From the NCBI GenBank assembly GCA_027924645.1, contig BSBN01000140.1, positions 12,158,501 through 12,222,500 of the forward strand: a stretch of DNA of 64,000 nucleotides, written 5' to 3'. Shown one piece after another: positions 58,648 through 64,000 of the stretch. Within the stretch, counting starts at the first letter, position 1. Every line of letters starts with the position of its first letter. This stretch comes from Cunninghamia lanceolata (Eukaryota > Streptophyta > Pinopsida > Cupressales > Cupressaceae). The translations under genes and the position numbers were made by a program. The notes beneath the pieces are model-generated. The model was not told where the DNA came from. It made no database searches and saw nothing but the letters and a program-made list of their open reading frames with translations.

Positions 58648-60160
58648 CTGTAGCATGATAAAGAGACCAATATTAGTTCCTAAGAAATGAATCCATACAA
58701 ATAACTAAAATATATGTCATTCAACCCTTCATAGTAAATGTACATACACTCATCATGTAAAAGAGTAAATGTCAGTCAACCAAAATAGGTACAAAGCATA
58801 CAAAGTAAATTATTGCAGCCATACAAAGCATTATTGCACAATGTTATTGCAGCAATACAAAGCATTATGGTACAAAGTTCGCTTCAGTCCTAGATGAGGA
58901 TAAGGTCAAAGGAGAGTTACCTATTGAGGCTTGTGAAGGAATAGATAGCAATTGAAGAGTGTAGACTTGAGTAAGGGTTTAGGATGGTTGTATCTTCTAA
59001 GTTCTTGAGGGGTAAGTAGACCTCTAGTAACCTTGTTAGGTTTTGAAGTATTGAAAACCCTCTTTGTGCCTTTCTATAGGTAGATTGCTTGAGAGGAAAG
59101 CTTATGAAATTTAGGCTATTGAATGGTATATAGTTGATCAAGGTAACCACCATCATGTGCTAACAAAGGACAATTAGGAAATTTTGAAATATTGTTGTGT
59201 CATGTGCATACAAATCATCATGAAAAGGTGCATAAGGAATGTACTAGCCCAAGATATGTGCATACTTGTGTGATCTTGCCACCTATTCATTTGTATTTTA
59301 ACATGTTAATATGACAAGATAATAGTGGGATTGTATTTTTATTATGTTGTAAGGATTTATTTTTGTATAGTTTGATATCATGGTATGTTAAGGTCTATTT
59401 ATTACACATAATTATTAAAGAGCCCAAGTGTAGAAAATATACATGGCATCATGTGAGATTGTAGGTTGCTTTCTTGATTGGGAATGTGTCTATTTTAACT
59501 AATGTTGACCTTTGAGATATCTTTTATTATGCATACCATGAACTAATTTAAAACATAGTCTATTATATAAACACAAGATATGTATACATAGTCTTTTATT
59601 ATGCATACTGGATACAAGTGATATAAGCATGTATGATAAAGTATGATAAAGTAATTCAAATAGAATTAAGTAAAATGTAAAGAACATGCATGTAAAGACT
59701 TGACATACCTAAAAAATGGAGATTCGAATGGAGAGAGTGCCCAATTATGTAGTGTTTTTTTCTTCTTGCATCAAACTCCTCAACAATTTGAGTTTTTCAC
59801 CACTTGCTTCCTTTTCAATGTTAAATTGAATAACACTAAAATATAATTAGTAACAACAATACTATTAACCAATCTATAATGTTAAATTCCTAAAATTGAA
59901 TCACAATTAACATTGCAACGGTACAAAAATTGAAACATGAATAGATATATATCAAATTTGATGTGAAAACTATGTTATTTCCTCCTCAAGTTGGAAAAGA
60001 AGAAAAAGTGGTGGAAAGATCATGCAAAGGTGGTAGAATGTGTAAAACATGCATGTGAACTTCCCAACAACATGAAAACACTTCTTTTTTGTTGGAACAC
60101 GCGCATAATCAACATGAAAATAAAGCATGTGGGCCTAGATCATGGGGGTCCAAGATTTTT
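58648..60160 (-). other. Probable 5' intron/leader of the right gene; no clear exon
   Basis: AT-rich sequence between the promoter-like palindrome and the first recognisable exon. Upstream exons are probably here but I cannot place them with confidence; a donor-like TTTAGGTATG lies on the minus strand near 59710. Confidence 0.4.
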
Positions 60161-60164
60161 TACT

Positions 60165-60219
60165 GTTTTTATAGTAGGACAAAATGTGAGCATGTTATAA
60201 CATGCTCACATTTTGTCCT
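60165..60219 (-). promoter_or_regulatory. Right-end perfect 44-bp palindrome and TATA box
   Basis: 60176-60219 is a perfect inverted repeat with two 22-base arms and no spacer; the central 20 bases are GAGCATGTTATAACATGCTC. On the minus strand a TATA box (TATAAAAAC) starts at 60173, about 25 bp from the palindrome centre, the same geometry as at 39816/39841. It is placed to drive the minus-strand transposase-like gene. Confidence 0.7.
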
Positions 60220-60229
60220 TATATAGATT

Positions 60230-60434
60230 GATCCATAAATATTTGTGCCTATCTCACCTTTGATAATACCTTTGCAATATCTCACCTCTAGTTCCATTAG
60301 CTCACATTCTATCTCTCACCTCTCTATATCTCACTTATCTCTCCCCCTCACCTCTCTACCTCTCCCCTCTCTATGTCTCTCAGTCACTCCTTGTCTACCT
60401 CTCCATCCACCCTTAGCCATCTAGGTCTCACTTA
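60230..60434. other. CT-rich spacer (CTCACCTCTCTA type)
   Basis: Loose repeats of ATCTCACCTCTC between the palindrome and the telomere-like block. No coding. Confidence 0.5.
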
Positions 60435-61872
60435 ATCCTAAACCCTAAAGCCTCAACCCTTAAACCTTAAATCCTAAACCCTATCCCTAAAACCTCAACA
60501 CTTTACCTTAAACCCTATCCCTTAAACCTCAACACTTTATCTTAAACCCTATTCCCTCAACCATAAACCCTAATCACTCAACCCTAAACCCTACACCCTA
60601 TCACTAAACCCTAATCCCTTAACCCTTAGCCCTAAAGCCTCAACCCTCAATCCTTAAACCTTCAACCCTACACCCTATCCCTAATCCCTATACCCTCAAC
60701 ACTCTACTTTCACCCTAATCCCTCGACCCTCAACCCTATCCCTAAACTCTCAACCCTCAACGTCAATCCCTGATCCCTCAATCCTTAACTCTAATCCGTC
60801 AACCCTCAACTCTATCCTTAAACCCTCCACCCTTAACTCTAATCCCTCAACCCTAAACCATATCCATAAACCCTCAACACTATAACATAAACCCTAATCC
60901 CTCAACCCTAAACCCTAGATCCTATCCCTAAACCTTAAACCCTAATCCCTTATCCCTAATCCCTCCAACTCTATCCCTAATTCCTATACCCTCGACACTC
61001 TACTTTAACCCTAATCCTTCAACCCTGAACCCTATCCCTAAACCCTCAAACCTAAAACCTCAACTCTCAATCCTCAACGTCAAACCCTAATCCCTCAACC
61101 CTTAACTCTAATCCCTCAACCCTTAACTCTAATCCCTCAACCCTCAACCCTATCCCTAAACCCTCAACACTATACCTTAACCCCTAATCCCTCAACCCTG
61201 AACCCTAAACCCTAATCCCTCAACCCTCAACCCTAATCCGTCAACCCTCAACCCTAACCCATCATCCCTCAACCCTGAACACTATCCCTATTCCTAAACC
61301 CTCAACAGGCTCAATACTATACCTTAAACCCTAATCCCTTATCCCTAAACCCTACAACCTATCCCTAATTCCTATACCCTCGACACTCTACTTTAACTGT
61401 AATCCTTTGACCCTCAACCCTATAAACCTCAACCCTCAACCCTAAAACCTCAACCCTTAACCCTTAACTCTTTTTCCATCAACCCTCAACCCTATCCCTA
61501 AACCCTCAACACTATATGTTAAACCCTAATCCCTCAACCCTAAACCCTAAACCCTAATCCCTTAACCCTAATCCCTCAACCCTAATCCATCATCCCTAAA
61601 CCCTAAACACTATCCCTATTCCTAAACCATCAATGATATTGATGCTATACCTCAAACACTAATCCCTTATCCGTAAACCCTCCAACCCTATCCCTAATCC
61701 CTATACCCTTGACACTCTACTTTAACCCTAATCCTTTGACCCTCAACCCTATCCCTAAACCCTCAACCCTAAAACTTCAACCCTCAACCCTTAACATCAA
61801 ACCATAATCCCTCAAAGATTAACTCTAATCCCTCAACACTATACCTTAAACCCTAATCCATCAACCCTAATG
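60435..61872 (+). repeat. Second telomere-like block (degenerate CCCTAAA)
   Basis: About 1.4 kb of CCCTAAA / CCCTCAA / CCCTAAT / CCCTATC repeats in the same orientation as the main array but without the WVPKQQ-coding part. A weak longer period is suggested by recurring phrases: ATACCCTCGACACTCTACTTTAA near 60680, 60985, 61375 and 61705. Confidence 0.9.
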
Positions 61873-62440
61873 TCATGCCCACATTTCACATGCGGTCACA
61901 ACACGCAAAACACACATGTAATTTCCACATATGACATGTAGACATGATACAAACTATCAAAAATTTTCCTTTACTACTTGAAATCTTTCCCTCGCACACG
62001 AAAGTGTGCTCAGTTGCGTAAGTTTAAGTTGTCTAAGTGATTGTTGCTACGGAATATTCCATGTTGATATCGTTCACTATGTTTGAGTCGGATCCATTTT
62101 TCTTTGTTTAGGGTTCCCTTGGTAGATGGATGATCTTTGATTGATTATCTCAATCTATTAAATTCTTCCTCGCATTCCTTGTTTATTCCTCTATCGATCT
62201 GTTTTAAAACATTGTTTATTTCGACCATTTACATATTTCTTAATTTATTTATTTTATTTTATTTTGTATTTGCATTTAAATTTTATTTACGTTAAATCAT
62301 CTTCCATACCTTGGTAATTCATTAGTAAAAAGAATTACTACTCTAAAAATAAATGCAATTTTCTTATAAACGAATTTTAATGCAATTTGCTATTAGGGCA
62401 AATTACAATAGCCCCATTAAAATTGCCCAATTACATATAT
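61873..62440. other. No gene; AT-rich
   Basis: Non-repetitive sequence after the telomere-like block, with no recognisable coding. Confidence 0.5.
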
Positions 62441-62450
62441 ATATATATAT

Positions 62451-62504
62451 AGTGCAAGCTCATTCATTTACAAATATTATATATATAAATATACATATAT
62501 ATAG

Positions 62505-62600
<96 letters not shown>

Positions 62601-63100
62601 GTTTATTTGTTAAGGGAAGTGGAAAATCCACTTAAAATTTAATACCATTTTAAATATGGTATTCAAACACATAGAAGGAGGGTATATCTATTTAGTGCAA
62701 GCTCATTCATTTACAAATATTATATATATAAATATACATATATATAGTTATCTATATATATATAATTGTTTATTTGTTAAGGGAAGTGGAAAATCCACTT
62801 AAAATTTAATACCATTTTAAATATGGTATTCCAACACATAGAAGGAGGGTAAATATATTTAGTGCAAGCTCATTCATTTACAAATATTATATATATAAAT
62901 ATACATATATATAGTTATCTATATATATATATTTATATATATATAATTGTTTATTTGTTAAGGGAAGTGGAAAATCCACTTAAAATTTAATACCATTTTA
63001 AATATGGTATTCCAACACATAGAAGGAGGGTATATCTATTTAGTGCAAGCTCATTCATTTACAAATATTATATATATAAATATACATATATATAGTTATC

Positions 63101-63189
<89 letters not shown>

Positions 63190-63275
63190 ATTGTTTATTT
63201 GTTAAGGGAAGTGGAAAATCCACTTAAAATTTAATACCATTTTAAATATGGTATTCCAACACATAGAAGGAGGGT
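62451..63275. repeat. Four tandem hairpin units separated by TA tracts
   Basis: AGTGCAAGCTCATTC recurs at 62451, 62694, 62861 and 63042. Each unit also holds the hairpins AAGTGGAAAATCCACTT and AATACCATTTTAAATATGG(TATT). Unit length (243, 167, 181, about 230 bp) varies almost only with the TA tract inside it (long at about 62505-62597 and 63125-63186). Tyr/Ile repeats in open frames are translations of the TA tracts. Confidence 0.9.
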
Positions 63276-63299
63276 TTAATAACCCTAACTTCTTATTGT

Positions 63300-63680
63300 G
63301 TCTTATTGTTTGTTGCAGGTATGGAGGATACAGCGGCGACGGATCTGAGTTGGGCGGCGGGTGGATGTAATGGACGTCGCGGGGCCGAAGGCATCGACGG
63401 AGTGGTTGGGAGGCTGCAGAGGGCGGTAGTCAAAGAGAGACAGGAGAGGAGGTTTGAAGACCGCAGAGGAGGTTTGGAGGGGCCGCGCATATAGCAGTGG
63501 TGTTGGGGAGTTTCAGTGGCCGCGGGGGAGCCCGTGGCTTGTGGGGGTTTTGTGGTCATGAGGGTGTGGGGAGGGGCAGAGCCCCACCCACATCCCACTG
63601 CATGGGGTGTGGGTGGGGCTTCGCCCCTCCCCACACCCATTGTATATGATTTCGGTGGGGGTTTAACCCCCCACCATGAT
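63300..63680. other. GC-rich island with 35-bp inverted repeat
   Basis: Abruptly GC-rich. The plus strand reads a short open frame (63306-63494, basic and Gly-rich) and the minus strand another (63293-63688); neither resembles a known protein. The second half is a strong inverted repeat: arms 63562-63596 and 63604-63638 (35 bases each, about 3 mismatches, 7-base loop). A smaller one at 63654-63675 (GGTGGGGG/CCCCCACC) follows. Confidence 0.6.
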
Positions 63681-63780
63681 ACATTCAAACTTTTGACTAT
63701 GTTAAAAACAACGAACCTCTCACAGTTCAGTTTATTTCATAATTTTGAAATTTCAATTTAATATCAATTAAGAATATATG

Positions 63781-63782
<2 letters not shown>

Positions 63783-63855
<73 letters not shown>
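63783..63855. repeat. (TA)n microsatellite
   Basis: An almost perfect TA run of about 70 bp; a shorter one lies at 63969-63991. Confidence 0.9.
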
Positions 63856-63857
<2 letters not shown>

Positions 63858-64000
63858 GCATATCTCATTTTCATGAATGCATTTAATTTTAAAACTATTT
63901 TACATATATATAGGTTCATAAGTGTATCAATATTTTCATTTTCACAATTTCATTTAAAAAAAAACTATTATATATATATATATATATATATCAGTTCCAT

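Larger units (their letters stand above)
39700..60230. mobile_element. Candidate two-gene DNA transposon of unnamed type (with nested LTR element)
   Basis: Three observations group this interval. Related palindromes lie near both ends (39799-39834 and 60176-60219), each followed inward by a TATA box whose start is about 25 bp from the palindrome centre. Two spliced genes run inward from them: plus-strand 39982-42083, and minus-strand 58647-46697 with DDE-transposase-like features. A 358-bp tandem satellite lies between the two genes. Removing the 8860-bp LTR element leaves about 11.6 kb. Repeated CACGTTAT words near 39761, 39829 and 39932 could be subterminal transposase sites. The exact ends, terminal inverted repeats and target duplication were not resolved. 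The left end appears to interrupt the copy-2 ORF, but that ORF does not resume beyond 60.2 kb. Confidence 0.5.

Noticed and set aside
62353..63234. Tyr-Ile repeat proteins
   Set aside because: They are translations of TA microsatellites.

Overview
This looks like intergenic DNA from a land plant with a large, transposon-rich nucleus. The evidence is interspersed blocks of degenerate plant-type telomere repeat (CCCTAAA), decayed copies of plant-specific families (PPR-DYW, plant mobile domain, plant En/Spm-type transposase), nested LTR retrotransposons and very AT-rich non-coding DNA. A gymnosperm is plausible because the elements are old and decayed, but nothing here fixes the species. I see no intact host gene, rRNA or tRNA.

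Layout. 1-5.3 kb: 3' part of a Ty1/copia-type element with a four-knuckle Gag, a second unknown ORF, no pol, and a 3' LTR; it sits inside an older Ty3/gypsy pol, whose integrase end continues right after the LTR. 6.1-7.4 kb: decayed plant-mobile-domain gene (-). 7.6-8.4 kb: 15-bp minisatellite open on both strands. 9.5-10.3 kb: decayed PPR-DYW gene end (-). 12.5-13.7 kb: decayed En/Spm-type transposase-like gene (-). 14.5-27.0 kb: ten tandem units of about 1.26 kb, each a telomere-like block plus a piece of a retroelement ORF, organised as a four-unit higher-order repeat of about 5.05 kb. 27.0-27.5 kb: the telomere-like repeat in opposite orientation. 27.5-32.5 kb (+) and 36.4-39.7 kb (-): two diverged copies of an unrecognised ORF family with short LTR-like repeats. 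34.8-35.8 kb: gypsy RNaseH-integrase and LINE endonuclease remnants.

39.7-60.2 kb: the most interesting part. Two multi-exon genes converge from two ends that carry related palindromes, each with a TATA box about 25 bp from the palindrome centre. The left gene has seven exons whose splice frames all agree. The right gene has features of a DDE-type transposase. Between them lies a 358-bp satellite. I read this as an unnamed DNA transposon of about 11.6 kb, enlarged to about 20 kb by a complete, pol-less LTR element (49720-58579; 866-bp LTRs; CTTAG target duplication) that split an exon of the right gene in frame. That LTR element carries a Pro/Ser/Thr/Gln-rich ORF homologous to the coding piece of the 14.5-27 kb array, so the array unit is a fusion of this retroelement family with telomere-like repeat.

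60.4-61.9 kb: a second telomere-like block. 62.4-64 kb: hairpin-bearing tandem repeat with long TA tracts and a GC-rich island with a 35-bp inverted repeat. All remote-homology calls come from reading translations by eye, without a database search.
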